A stretch of DNA of 64,000 nt, taken from positions 62,001 to 126,000 of the forward strand of contig NW_027183615.1 in assembly GCF_041296385.1 (NCBI RefSeq). The letters are read 5' to 3'. Shown piece after piece: positions 33,243 to 44,249 of this stretch (position 1 is the first letter of the stretch; each line of letters starts with the position of its first letter). The notes beneath the pieces were generated by a model. The model was not told where the DNA came from and searched no databases. It saw only the letters and a list, made by a program, of their open reading frames with translations. Made by a program: the position numbers and the translations under genes. The stretch comes from Aphelocoma coerulescens. Its lineage: Eukaryota > Chordata > Aves > Passeriformes > Corvidae.

Positions 33243-34475
33243 GGAGGGGAGGGGATTTGGGGGGATTTTGGGGTCATTTGGGGCAATTTTGGGCTCTCTG
33301 GGGGACATTTGGGGTCCCCCGCCCCCTCCCGGCTCCAGGGGACCCCAAAATTCCCGAAAATTCCCGGAAATTCCCACCCCAATCCCCCCAAATCTCAGGG
33401 CCCCCCCCCCGCCCCGGGATTGGGAGGGGCCCTGAGGGGTTTTGGGGACCCCTGGGGGGGGAAATTTGGGGGTTCCCCAATGGATTTGGGGGATTTTTGG
33501 GGGATTTCTGGGTGGAATTTTGGGGTTTTCCCAGATTTTTGGGGATCCCCAAAGTGGGATTTTGGGATTCTCCTGGATTTTTGGGGTTCCCCCGTTGGAT
33601 TTTGGGGTTCCCCAATGGATTTGGGGGATTTTTGGGGATCTCTGAGTGGAATTTTGGGGTCCCCAAGGTGGAATTTTGGGGTTTTCCTGGTTTTTTGGGG
33701 ATCCCCAAAGTGGGATTTTGGGATTCTCCTGGATTTTTGGGGTTCCCCTGTTGGATTTTGGGGCTCCCCAATGGATTTGGGGGATTTTTGGGGATCTCTG
33801 GGTGGAATTTTGGGGATCTCTGGGTGGAATTTTGGGGATCTCTGGGTGGAATTTTGGGGTTTTCCCGGATTTTTGGGGATCCCCAAAGTGGGATTTTGGG
33901 ATTCTCCTGGATTTTGGGGGTTCCCCCGTTGGATTTTGGGGCTCCCCAATGGATTTGGGGGATTTTGGGGGATCTCTGGGTGGAATTTTGGGGTCCCCAA
34001 GGTGGAATTTTGGGGGTTTTCCGGATTTTTGGGGATCCTCAAAGTGGGATTTTGGGATTCTCCCGGATTTTGGGGGTTCCCCTGTTGGATTTTGGGGTTC
34101 CCCAATGGATTTGGGGGATTTTTGGGGGAGCTCTGGGTGGAATTTTGGGGTCCCCAAGGTGGAATTTTGGGGTTTTCCTGGATTTTTGGGGATCCCCAAA
34201 GTGGGATTTTGGGATTCTCCTGGATTTTGGGGGTTCCCCTGTTGGATTTTGGGGTTCCCCAATGGATTTGGGGGATTTTTGGGGGAGCTCTGGGTGGAAT
34301 TTTGGGGTCCCCAAGGTGGAATTTTGGGGTTTTCCTGGATTTTTGGGGATCCCCAAAGTGGGATTTTGGGATTCTCCTGGATTTTGGGGGTTCACCTGTT
34401 GGATTTTGGGGTTCCTCAATGGATTTGGGGGATTTTTGGGGATTTCTGGGTGGAATTTTGGGGGCCCCAAGGGAA
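33243..34475. repeat. About 170-base higher-order array (RING1 3' region)
   Basis: Units with ggggatccccaaagtgggat, tttgggattctcctggattt, tgttggattttggggttccc and ccaatggatttgggggattt. About seven units are recognisable. It lies between the RING1 stop and its polyadenylation signal, so it is probably transcribed. Confidence 0.93.
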
Positions 34476-36195
34476 TTTCGGGGTCCCTGGGGTGGATTTT
34501 GGGGTCCCCAAGTGAATTTTGGGGTTCTGGGGTGGAATTTTGGGGTCCCCAAGTGAATTTCGGGCTCCCTGGGTGGATTTTGGGGTCCCCAAGTGAATTC
34601 TGGGGTCCCCAGGGCGGATTTTGGGGTCCCCAAGTGAATTTTAGGGTCCCCAAGTGAATTTTGGGGTCCTCTGGGTGGATTTTGGGGTCCCCAAGTGAAT
34701 TTCGGGGTCCCCAGGGTGGATTTTGGGATCCCCAAGTGAATTTTGGGGTCCCCGGGCTGAATTTTGGGGTCCCCGGGGTGGATTTTGGGGTCCCCAGGGC
34801 GGATTTTGGGGTCCCCAAATGAATTTTGAGGACTCCAAGTGAATTTTGGGGTCCCCAAGTGAATTTCAGGGACCCCGGGCTGGATTTTGGCATCCCCAAG
34901 TGGATTTTGGGGTCCCTGGGTTGGATTTTGGGGTCCCCAAGTGAATTTTGGGGTCCCTGGGTGGATTTTGGGGTCCCCAAGTGAATTCTGGGGTCCCCAG
35001 GGTGGATTTTGGGGTCCCCAAATGAATTTTAGGGTCCCCAAGTGAATTTTGGGGTCCTCTGGGTGGATTTTGGGGTCCCCAAGTGAATTTCAGGGACCCC
35101 GGAGTGAATTTTGGGGTCCCCTGGGGTGGATTTTGGGGTCCCCGGGCTGAATTTTGGGGTCCCTGGGGTGGATTTTGGGGTCCCCAGGGTGGATTTTGGG
35201 GTTCCCCAAGTGAATTTCGGGGTCCCCAAATGAATTTTGAGAACTCCAAGAGAATTTCAGGGACCCCGGGCTGGATTTTGGGGTCCCCAAGTGAATTTTG
35301 GGGTCCCTGGGTGGATTTTGGGGTCCCCAAGTGAATTTTGGGGTCCCTGGGTGGATTTTGGGGTCCCCAAGTGAATTTCGGGGTCCCCGGGGTGGATTTT
35401 GGGGTCCCCAAATGAATTTTGAGGACTCCAAGTGAATATTGGGGTCCCCAAGTGAATTTCAGGGACCCCGGGGTGGATTTTGGGGTCCCCAAGTGAATTT
35501 TGGGGTCCTTGGGTTGGATTTTGGGGTCCCCAAGTGAATTCCGGTGTCCCCAGGGTGGATTTTAGGGTCCCCAAATGAATTTTGGGGTCCCTGGGTTGGA
35601 TTTTGGGGTCCCTGGGTGGATTTTGGGGTCCCCAAGTGAATTTTGGGGTCCCTGGGTGGATTTTGGGGTCCCCAAGTGAATTTCGGGGTCCCCGGGGTGG
35701 ATTTTGGGGTCCCCAAATGAATTTTGAGGACTCCAAGTGAATATTGGGGTCCCCAAGTGAATTTCAGGGACCCCGGGGTGGATTTTGGGGTCCCCAAGTG
35801 AATTTTGGGGTCCTTGGGTTGGATTTTGGGGTCCCCAAGTGAATTCCGGTGTCCCCAGGGTGGATTTTAGGGTCCCCAAATGAATTTTGGGGTCCCTGGG
35901 TTGGATTTTGGGGTCCCTGGGTGGATTTTGGGGTCCCCAAGTGAATTCCGGGGTCCCCAGGGTGGATTTTAGGGTCCCCAAGTGAATTTCGGGGTCCCCA
36001 GGGTGGATTTTGGGGTCCCCAAATGAATTTTGAGGACTCCAAGTGAATTTTGGGGTCCCCAAGTGAATTTCAGGGACCCCGGGCTGGATTTTGGCATCCC
36101 CAAGTGAATTTTGGGGTCGCCAAGCGAATTTTGGGGACCCCAGGCTGGATTTTGGGGTCCCCAAGTGAATTTCGGGGTCCCCGGGGTGGATTTTG
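34476..36195. repeat. ggggtccccaagtgaatttt array (RING1 3' region)
   Basis: Units of about 22 and 44 bases built on the palindrome ggggtcccc. A 300-base block starting near 35390 is repeated from about 35693. The array reaches to within about 20 bases of the RING1 stop codon. Confidence 0.93.
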
Positions 36196-36208
36196 GGGGG
36201 GTTCCCCC

Positions 36209-36310
36209 CTATTTCTGCTCCTTGGTGGGGGCGTAGTAGAGCTCCAGGGGTTTGCTGAGCTTCCAGAACTTCTCGTTCACCAATTCCAGCGTCAGGGACC
36301 CGTTCAGGGG
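36209..36310 (-). CDS. RING1: RING1 coding exon 6 (C-terminus, stop)
   Basis: Thirty-three codons and [23 protein letters not shown] then [13 protein letters not shown]. It matches the mammalian end [20 protein letters not shown] and PLELCYAPTKDPK. Acceptor cctccgcag, phase 0. This completes the RAWUL fold. The sequence after the stop is a 3-kb tandem array before the polyadenylation signal. Confidence 0.97.
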   Translation of the reverse strand, partial: PLNGSLTLELVNEKFWKLSKPLELYYAPTKEQK

Positions 36311-36329
36311 CTGCGGAGGGGGAAGAAAT

Positions 36330-37235
36330 CGGGGTCACAACCCTGGAAACCCCCCAAAAAAACCCCCAAAAAAACCCAAAAAAACTACTCGGAAATGCCC
36401 CAAAAAAATCACCCGGAAATTCCAAAAAAAAAACCACCTGGAAATGCCCAAAAAATCACCTGGAAACCAAAAAAAACTCACCCAGAAAATCCCAAAAAAA
36501 TCACCCGGAAACCCCAAAAAAACCACCCGGAAATGCCCCAAAAAAATCACCCGGAAATTCCAAAAAAAACCCACCTGGAAATGCCCAAAAAATCACCTGG
36601 AAACCAAAAAAAACTCACCCAGAAAATCCAAAAAAAATCACCCATCAACACCAAAAAAACCCAAAACAAAGTCACCCGGAAATGCCGAAAAAATCACTCA
36701 GAAACACCAAAAAAAATCACCCTGGAACCCCAAAAAAATCACCCGGAAGCCCCCCCAAAAAAAACCCAAAAAACCCACCCGGAAATACCCCAAAAAATCA
36801 CCCAGAAACACCCAAAAAAACCACCCCAGAAATGCCCAAAAAAATCACCCAGAAACCCAAAAAAATCACCCAGAAATGCCAAAAAAATCACCCAGAAACA
36901 CCCAAAAAAATCATCTGGAAACCCAAAAAAATATCACACAGAAAACCCCAAAAAAACCCCAAAGAACCCACCTGGAAACTCCAAAAAAATCCCCAGAAAC
37001 CCCCAAAAAATCCCCAAAAAAGAACCCAGAAACCCCAAAAATAACCCCAAAAAAATAACCCAGAAACCTCCCAAAAAACCCACCTGGAAACCCCAAAAAC
37101 CCACCTGAAAACCCCCAAAAAATCACCTGGAAACCCCCCAAAAATAACCCAAAATAACCCCAAAACCCCGCAGAAAAACCCAAAAAATCACCCCAAAAAA
37201 CCCCAAAAAATCACCCCAAAAACCCCTCAAAAACC
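36330..37235. repeat. aaaaaatcacccggaaaccc array (RING1 intron 5)
   Basis: Units of 18-24 bases, A- and C-rich on +, T- and G-rich in the RING1 transcript. A block with cacctggaaatgcccaaaaa at about 36435 recurs near 36570. It stops about 20 bases from exon 6. Confidence 0.9.
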
Positions 37236-37319
37236 CCATCCAGGCCCCCCCAAAATTCCCCGATTTCCCCCCAAAACTCCACCCGGAAATGCCCCCCTGA
37301 ACCCCCTGCCATTTGGGCT

Positions 37320-38224
37320 CCATTTCCGGGTCACTTCCGGCTCCCTGCCGGAAGTTCCCGTGAAGGCGCCGCCGGAAGTAGCGGTGTAGATACTTCCCAC
37401 ACACCCCCCCAGCCGTTTTGTCCCCACTTCCGCGTCACTTCCGGGTTATTTTCATGTTATTTCCGGGTCCATCCCGGAAATTCCCGTGAAAACGCCGCCG
37501 GAAGTGGTGGTGTAGACGCTTCCCACACCCCTCCCAGCCGTTTTATCCCCATTCCCGCGTCACTTCCGGGTCATTTCCGGGTCACTTCCGAATCCCTCAA
37601 AGAAGTTACTGTAAAGGCGCCGCCGGAAGTGGCGGCGTAGATGCTTCCCACACCCCTCCCAGCCGTTTTATCCCCACTCCCGCGTCACTTCCGGGTCATT
37701 TCCGGGTCACTTTTGGGTCCCTCATAGAAGTTCCCGTGAAGGCGCCGCCGGAAGTGGCGGCGTAGATGCTTCCCACACCCCTCCCAGCCGCTTTAACCCC
37801 ACTACTGGGTTACTTCCGGGTCATTTCCGGGTCACTTCCGAATCCCTCAAAGAAGTTACTGTGAAGGCGCCGCCGGAAGTGGCGGCGTAGATGCTTCCCA
37901 CACCCCTCCCAGCCGTTTTATCCCCACTCCCGCGTCACTTCCGGGTCATTTCCGGGTCACTTTTGGGTCCCTCAAAGAAGTTCCCGTGAAGGCGCAACCG
38001 GAAGTGGCGGCGTAGATGCTTCCCACACCCCTCCCAGCCGCTTTAACCCCACTACTGGGTTACTTCCGGGTCACTTCCGGGTCATTTCCGGGTGTCTCCC
38101 GGAAGTTCCCGTAAAGGCGCCGCCGGCAGAGGCGGCGCAGTCGCTTCCCACACCCCTCCCAGCCGCTTTATCCCCCACTCCCGCGTCACTTCCGGGTCAT
38201 TTCCGGGTGGCTCCCGGAAGTTAC
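37320..38224. repeat. About 125-base array with seven copies of RING1 exon 5 3' end
   Basis: Each unit has a copy of the exon 5 end (ggcgccgccggaagtggcgg on +), then agatgcttcccacacccctc, ccagccgttttatccccact and cacttccgggtcatttccgg. Copies begin near 37359, 37485, 37610, 37736, 37860, 37985 and 38110. Most have lost the GT donor (acgggaac); a few keep acagtaac. Confidence 0.93.
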
Positions 38225-38396
38225 CGTGAAGGCGCCGCCGGAAGTGGTGGTGTAGATGGTGTACTGCTTCTCGCTGACGTCGCGCAGGGCGGGGGCGGGG
38301 TCGGGCCCGGGGGGCGGGGCCTCCTCCAGGGCGATGCGCAGCGCCAGGTACTTGGAGAGGTGATCGACCGTGGCGTTGGACGTCGTCTTCACAAAC
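38225..38396 (-). CDS. RING1: RING1 coding exon 5 (RAWUL middle)
   Basis: Completes an Arg codon, then [40 protein letters not shown] and [17 protein letters not shown]. [16 protein letters not shown] and SEKQYTIY are RING1 signatures. The insert between them ([12 protein letters not shown]) is shorter than the mammalian Gly-rich loop. Acceptor ggctcag, donor gtaact. Seven variant copies of its 3' end lie in the next intron. Confidence 0.96.
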
Positions 38397-40510
38397 CTGA
38401 GCCCCCCCGCGGGGGAGGGGAGGGAGGGGGAGAGGGGGAGGGGGAGGGGGAGAGAGAGAGGCGGCCGTCACTGGGAGAACGGGGACGGGGAAGGGGAAGG
38501 GGAAGGGGAAGGGGAAGGGGAAGGGGAAGGGGAAGGGGAAGGGAAGGGAAGGGAAGGGAAGGGAAGGGAAGGGAAGGGAAGGGAAGGGGGAAAAAGGGCG
38601 GGAAATGGGGATGGAGATGTGGGAAAATGGGGGGGAAATGGGGGGGGAAATCGGGATTGAGATGTGGGAAAACAGGGAAAAATCCAGGGGGAAAAGGCGG
38701 GAAAAGGGGCAGGAAAATGGGATTGAGATGTGGGAAAATGGGGGGAAATTGGGATGGAGATGTGGGAAAATGGGGGGGAAAATGGGGGAGAAGGAGGGGA
38801 AATGGGAGGGAAATTGGGATTGTTATGTGGGAAAATGGGAGGAAAATCCAGGGTGCAACGGTGGGAAAAGGGGGGGAAATTGGGATTGAGATGTGGGAAA
38901 ATGGCGGGAAAATCCAGGGGGGAAAGGTGGGAAAATGGGGGGGGAAATTGGGATTGAGATGTGGGAAAATGGGAGAAACATGGCGGGGAAAACTCCGGAA
39001 AAATGGCTGGGAAATTGGGATTGAAATGTGGGAAAATGGGGGGAAATCCAGAGGGGAAAGGTGGGGAAATGGGAGGGAAATGGGGATGGAGATGTGGGAA
39101 AATGGGGGGGAAATGGGGGGGAAATCGGGATGGAGATGTGGGAAAATGGCGGGAAATGGGGATGGAGATGTGGGAAAATGGGGGGGAATAGAGGGGGGAA
39201 GGAGGGGAAATGGGAGGGAAATCAGGATTGAGATGTGAGAAAATGGGGGGAAAATGGGCGGGAAATCGGGATTGAGATGTGGGAAAATGGGAGAAACATG
39301 GTGGGGAAAACTCCGGAAAAATGGCTGGGAAATTGGGATTGAAATGTGGGAAAATGGGGGGAAATCCAGAGGGGAAAGGTGGGGAAATGGGAGGGAAATG
39401 GGGATGGAGATGTGGGAAAATGGGGGGGGGGAAATTGGGATGGAGATGTGGGAAAATGGCGGGAAATCCGGGGGGGAAAGGCGGGAAAATGGGCGGGAAA
39501 TCGGGATTGAGATGTGGGAAAATGGGGGGGAATTGAGGGGGGAAGGAGGGGAAATGGGAGGGAAATCGGGATGGAGATGTGAGAAAATGGGGGGAAAAAT
39601 GGGCGGGAAATCGGGATTGAGATGTGGGAAAATGGCGGGAAATCCAGGGGGGAAGAAGGGGAAAATGGGCGGGAAATTGGGATTGAGATGAGGGAAAATG
39701 GGAGGAAAATCCAGGGTGGAAATGTGGGAAAAGGGGGGGAAATTGGGATTGAGATGTGGGAAAATGGGAGAAACATGGCGGAGAAAAATCGGGAAAAATG
39801 GGCAGGAAATTGGGATGGAGATGTGGGAAAATGGGGGGGGAAATCCAGGGGGGAAAAGCGGGAAAATTGGTGGGAAATTGGGATTGAGATGTGGGAAAAT
39901 GGGGGAAATCCAGGGGGAAAAGGCGGGAAAACGGGTGGGAAATTGGGATTGAGACGGGGGAAAATGGGCGGGAAATGGGGGGGAAATTGGGATTGAGATG
40001 TGGGAAAATGGGCGGGAAATCCAGAGGGGAAAGGGAGGGAAATGGGAGGGAAATGGGGATGGAGATGTGGGAAAATGGGGGGGAAATTGGGATTGAGTTG
40101 TGGGAAAAAGGGCGGGAAATCGGGATTGAGATGTGGGAAAATGGGGGGGGGAAATGGGGGGGGAATTGGGATTGAGATGTGGGAAAATTGGGGGGAAATC
40201 GGGATGGAGATGTGGGAATATGGGGGGGAAAATCCAGGGGGGAAGGAGGGGAAATGGGAGGGAAATTGGGATGGAGATGTGGGAAAATGGGGGAAATTGA
40301 GGAGGAGGAAAAGCAGGAAAATGGGCGGGAAATCAGGAATGAGATGTGAGAAAATGGGGGGAAAAATGGGCGGGAAATTGGGATGGAGATGTGGGAAAAT
40401 GGGAGAAACATGGCGGAGAAAAATCGGGAAAAATGGGCAGGAAATTGGGATTGAGATGTGGGAAAATGGGAAAAATCCAGGGGGAAAAGGTGGGAAAAGG
40501 GGCGGGAAAT
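38397..40510. repeat. Purine arrays (ggggaa)n and gggattgagatgtgggaaaa (RING1 intron 4)
   Basis: Begins with (gaggggga)n and (aaggggaagggg)n simple repeats to about 38590, followed by units of about 30-80 bases (gggaaattgggattgagatg, tgggaaaatggggggaaatc). In the RING1 transcript this is polypyrimidine and leads straight to the exon 5 acceptor. Confidence 0.93.
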
Positions 40511-40514
40511 TGGG

Positions 40515-42112
40515 AAAAGGAAGAAGCAGAGGATGATGAGGATGAAGATGATGAGGATGAGGATGAAGAGGATGAAGAGGATGAACAGGAAGAGGATGAC
40601 AGGGAGGAAGAGGAGGAAGCAGAGGAAGAAGCAGAGGAGGAAGCAGAGGATGATGAGGAAGAGGAAGAGGAAGAGGAAGCCGGGGGAGGAAGAAGAAGAA
40701 GGAGAGGAGGAAGCAGAGGATGAGGAGGATGAGGATGAGGAGGAAGAGGAGGAAGAAGAAGATGAGGAGGATGAAGAGGACGACGGGAGGAAGAGGAGGA
40801 AGCAGAGGAAGAAGCAGAGGATGAGGAAGATGAGGATGACGAGGATGATGAAGATGAAGAGGACGACAGAGAGGAAGAGGAGGAAGCAGAGGATGATGAG
40901 GATGAAGAGGAAGCCGGGGGAGGAAGCAGAGGGTGAGGATGATGAGGATGATAATGAGGATGAGGATGAGGATGAGGAAGATGATGAGGAAGCAGAGGAT
41001 GGTGAAGATGATGAGGATGAGGAGAAAGCAAAGGATGAGGATGAAGAGGATGATGAAGATGATGAAGAAGATGAGGATGAGGAAGAGGAGGAAAATGAAG
41101 AGGATGAGGATGATGAGGAAGACGAGAACAATGAAGCAGAGGATGAGGATGACGAGGATGATGAAGATTATGAGGATGATGATGAGGATGAGGAGAATGA
41201 TGAGGATGATGAGGAAGAGGATGAGGATGACGATGATGAGGAAGACAAGGATGATGAAGATGATGAGGATGATGATGAGGAAGAAGAGAGTGAAGAGGAT
41301 GATGAGGATGAGGAAGATGAGGATGGTGAGGATGAAGAGGAAGAGGACGACAGGGAGGAAGAGGAGGAAGCAGAGGATGATGAGGAAGATGAGGATGAAG
41401 AGGATGATGCAGATGATGAGGAAGATGAGGATGAGAAAGATGAGGATAATGAAGCAGACGATGAGGATGATGAGGATGATGATGAGGATGATGAGGATGA
41501 AAAGAACGATGAGGATGAAGAGGATGATGATGAGGAAGATGAGGAAGATGATGATGAGGAAGATGAGGAAGATGATGATGAGGAAGATGAGGATGAAGAG
41601 GATGACGATGATGAAGATGATGATGAGGAAGCAGAGGATGAGGATGAAGAGGATGATGACGATGATGAGGAAGACGAGGATGAAGAGGACGATGGTGATG
41701 AGGAAGATGACGAAGATGAGCAAGATGAGGATGAAGAGGATGAAGAGGAAGACGAGGATGAGGATGAAGAGGATGATGATGATGAAGATGACAAAGATGA
41801 GCAAGATGAGGATGAAGAGGACGATGATGATGACGAGGAAGATGAGGATGAAGAGGATGACGATGATGAAGATGACGAAGATGAGCAAGATGAGGATGAA
41901 GAGGATGATGAGAACGAAGAGGATGATGAGGAAGCAGAGGATGAAGAGGATGATGATGATGAGGAGGAAGATGATGAGGAAGCAGAGGATGAAGAAGACG
42001 ATGATGACGATGATGAAGAGGACGATGAGGAAGCAGAGGATGAAGAGGATGATGATGATGATGAGGAAGAGGATGATGAGGAAGACGAGGATGACGAAGA
42101 CGACGACGCGGC
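40515..42112. repeat. (GATGAG/GAAGAG)n microsatellite, 1.6 kb
   Basis: Almost pure repeats of gat, gag, gaa and gac trinucleotides. It lies inside RING1 intron 4, starting about 45 bases past the exon 4 donor; the transcript reads (atcctc)n. On + it gives long acidic reading frames that look like a DE-rich protein, but no start, splice sites or conserved flanks support a gene. Confidence 0.93.
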
Positions 42113-42154
42113 CGCGGGGACGAAGGCCGCCCCTCCGCCCCTCCTCTTCCTCAC

Positions 42155-42505
42155 CGCGTCTGGGCGTAGTCGCCCTTCTCCACCAGCAGGGGGTGCGGCC
42201 GGAAGACCAGCTCGATCTCGCTGCTTCCCGCTTCCGCTTCCGCTTCCGGGCTGCCCCTCCCCCCGCCCGGCCCCGCCCCTTCCGCCGCCGCTTCCGCCTC
42301 CGCGTCCGCTCCGGAGTCGTCGGAGGCGCGGGAACGTTTCCGGCTCGGCCCCGGCGGCGCCGGCGTCGATCCCGACGCCGATCCCGGCCCCGGCCCCGGC
42401 GGCGGCGGCGGCTCCGGGGGGCTCCCGAGGGGCTCCAGCCCCTCCTCGCCGCCGCTGAAGGCGGCCGGGTCCGACTCGGCTGCGAGCTTGCGGACGCGCT
42501 GGGCC
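42155..42505 (-). CDS. RING1: RING1 coding exon 4 (linker and start of RAWUL)
   Basis: 116 codons with a split codon at each end. It starts [20 protein letters not shown], runs through a Pro/Gly/Glu/Ala-rich low-complexity linker with PSRKRSRAS (likely nuclear-localisation patch) and ends in [20 protein letters not shown]. The latter is the first strand pair of the RAWUL (ubiquitin-like) domain that binds CBX and RYBP proteins. The long Gly tract of mammalian RING1 is absent, which accounts for most of the length difference. Acceptor ccccag, donor gtgagg. No copies of its ends were found. Confidence 0.95.
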
Positions 42506-42514
42506 CTGGGGGAG

Positions 42515-44245
42515 GGGAAATGGGGGAAAAATGGGGGGAAATGGGGAAAAAATGGGGGGGAATGGGGGAAAAATGGGGGGAAATGGGGGGGAAATGGGGG
42601 GAAATGGGGGAGAATGGGGGGGAATGGGGGGAAATGGGGGACAAATGGGGGAAATGGGGAAAAAATGGGGAAAAATGGGGGGAATGGGGGAGAAATGGAG
42701 AAAAAAAGGGGGGAAATGGGGGAAGAATGGGGAAAAATGGGGGGAAATGGTGGGAAATGGGGAAAAATGGGGGGGAAATGGTGGGAAATGGGGGGAAATG
42801 GGGAGAAAATGGGGGGAAATGGGGAGAAAATGGGGAAATGGGGGGGAAATGGGGGGAAAAGGGGGAAGAATGGGGGGAAATGGTGGGAAATGGGAGGAAA
42901 ATGGGGAAAAATGGGGGGAAAAAATGGGGGAGAAATGTGGGGGAAAATGGGGAACAAATGGGGGGAAATGGGGAAAAAATGGGGGAAATGGGGGGGAATG
43001 GGGGGAAATGGGGAGAAATGGGGGAGAAATGGGGAAAAATGGGGGGAAATGGGGGGGAAATGGGGGGAAATGGGGGGGAAATGGGGAAAAATGGGGGGAA
43101 ATGGGGGGGAAATGGGGGGAAATGGGGGGGAAATGGGGGAGAAATGGGGGGAAAAAGGGGGGGAAATGGGGGGAAATGGGGAAAAAATGGGGGGAAATGG
43201 GGGGAAAAATGGGGGAAAAAGGGGGGGAAATGGGGAGAAATGGCGGGAAATGGGGGGAAATGGGGAAAAAAAGGGGGGAAATGGGGGGAACAAGGGGGAA
43301 AAAGGGGGGAAATGGGGGGAAATGGGGAAACATGGGGGGAAATGGGGGGGAAATGGGGGGAAATGGGGGGAAAAAGGGGGGAGAAATGGGGGACAAATGG
43401 GGGAAATGGGGAAAAATGGGGGGAATGGGGGAGAAATGGAGAAAAAAAGGGGGGAAATGGGGGAAGAATGGGGGGAAATAGGGGGAAATGGGGGGGAAAT
43501 GGGAATGGGGAAAAATGGGGGGAAATGGGGGGAAAATGGGGAAAAATGGGGGGAAATGGGGGGAAATGGGGAAAAAAATGGGGAAAAAGGGGGGAAAATG
43601 GGGGAGAAATGGGGGGAAATGGGGAAAAAGGGGGGAAAATGGGGGGGAAATGAGGGGAAATGGGGGAGAAATGGGGAAAAAATGGGGAAAAAGGGGGAAA
43701 ATGGGGAGAAATGGGGAAAAAGGGGGGGAAATAGGGAAAAATGGGGGGAAATGGGGGGGAAATGGGGGGAAATGGGGGAGAAATGGGGGGAAGGGGGGAA
43801 AAAATGGGGGGAATGGGGAAAAAATGGGGGGGAAATGGGGGGGAATGGGGGGAAAAAGGGGGGAAAATGGGGAACAAATGGGGGGAAATGGGGAGAAAAT
43901 GGGGGAAATGGGGGGAACAAGGGGGAAAAAGGGGTGAAATGGGGGGAAATGGGGAAACATGGGGGGAAATGGGGGGAAAATGGGGAAAAATGGGGGGAAA
44001 TGGGGGGGAAAAGGGGGGAAATGAGGGGAAATGGGGGAGAAATGGGGGGAAGGGGGGAAAAAATGGGGGGAATGGGGAAAAAATGGGGGAAAATGGGGGG
44101 AAATGGGGGGAAAAAGGGGGGAAAATGGGGGGAAAATGGGGAAAAATGGGGGGAAATGGGGAAAAATGGGGGAAATGGAAGGTTAGGGGAAAAATGGGGG
44201 GAAATGGGGAGAAATAAAGAGAAAATGGGGAAAATGGGGATTTAG
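42515..44245. repeat. ggggaaatggggggaaatgg array (RING1 intron 3, exon 4 side)
   Basis: Units of 11-14 bases with runs of four to six G on +, so C/T-rich in the RING1 transcript, ending at the exon 4 acceptor. A longer duplication is visible: about 42650-42740 recurs near 43400. Confidence 0.93.
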
Positions 44246-44249
44246 GGAA

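Noticed and set aside
40458..42458. Acidic Asp/Glu-rich open frame that looks like a nucleolar or histone-binding protein
   Set aside because: It is the + strand reading of an intronic GAT/GAG tract inside RING1 intron 4 and runs into the antisense of RING1 exon 4; no start context or splice structure supports it.
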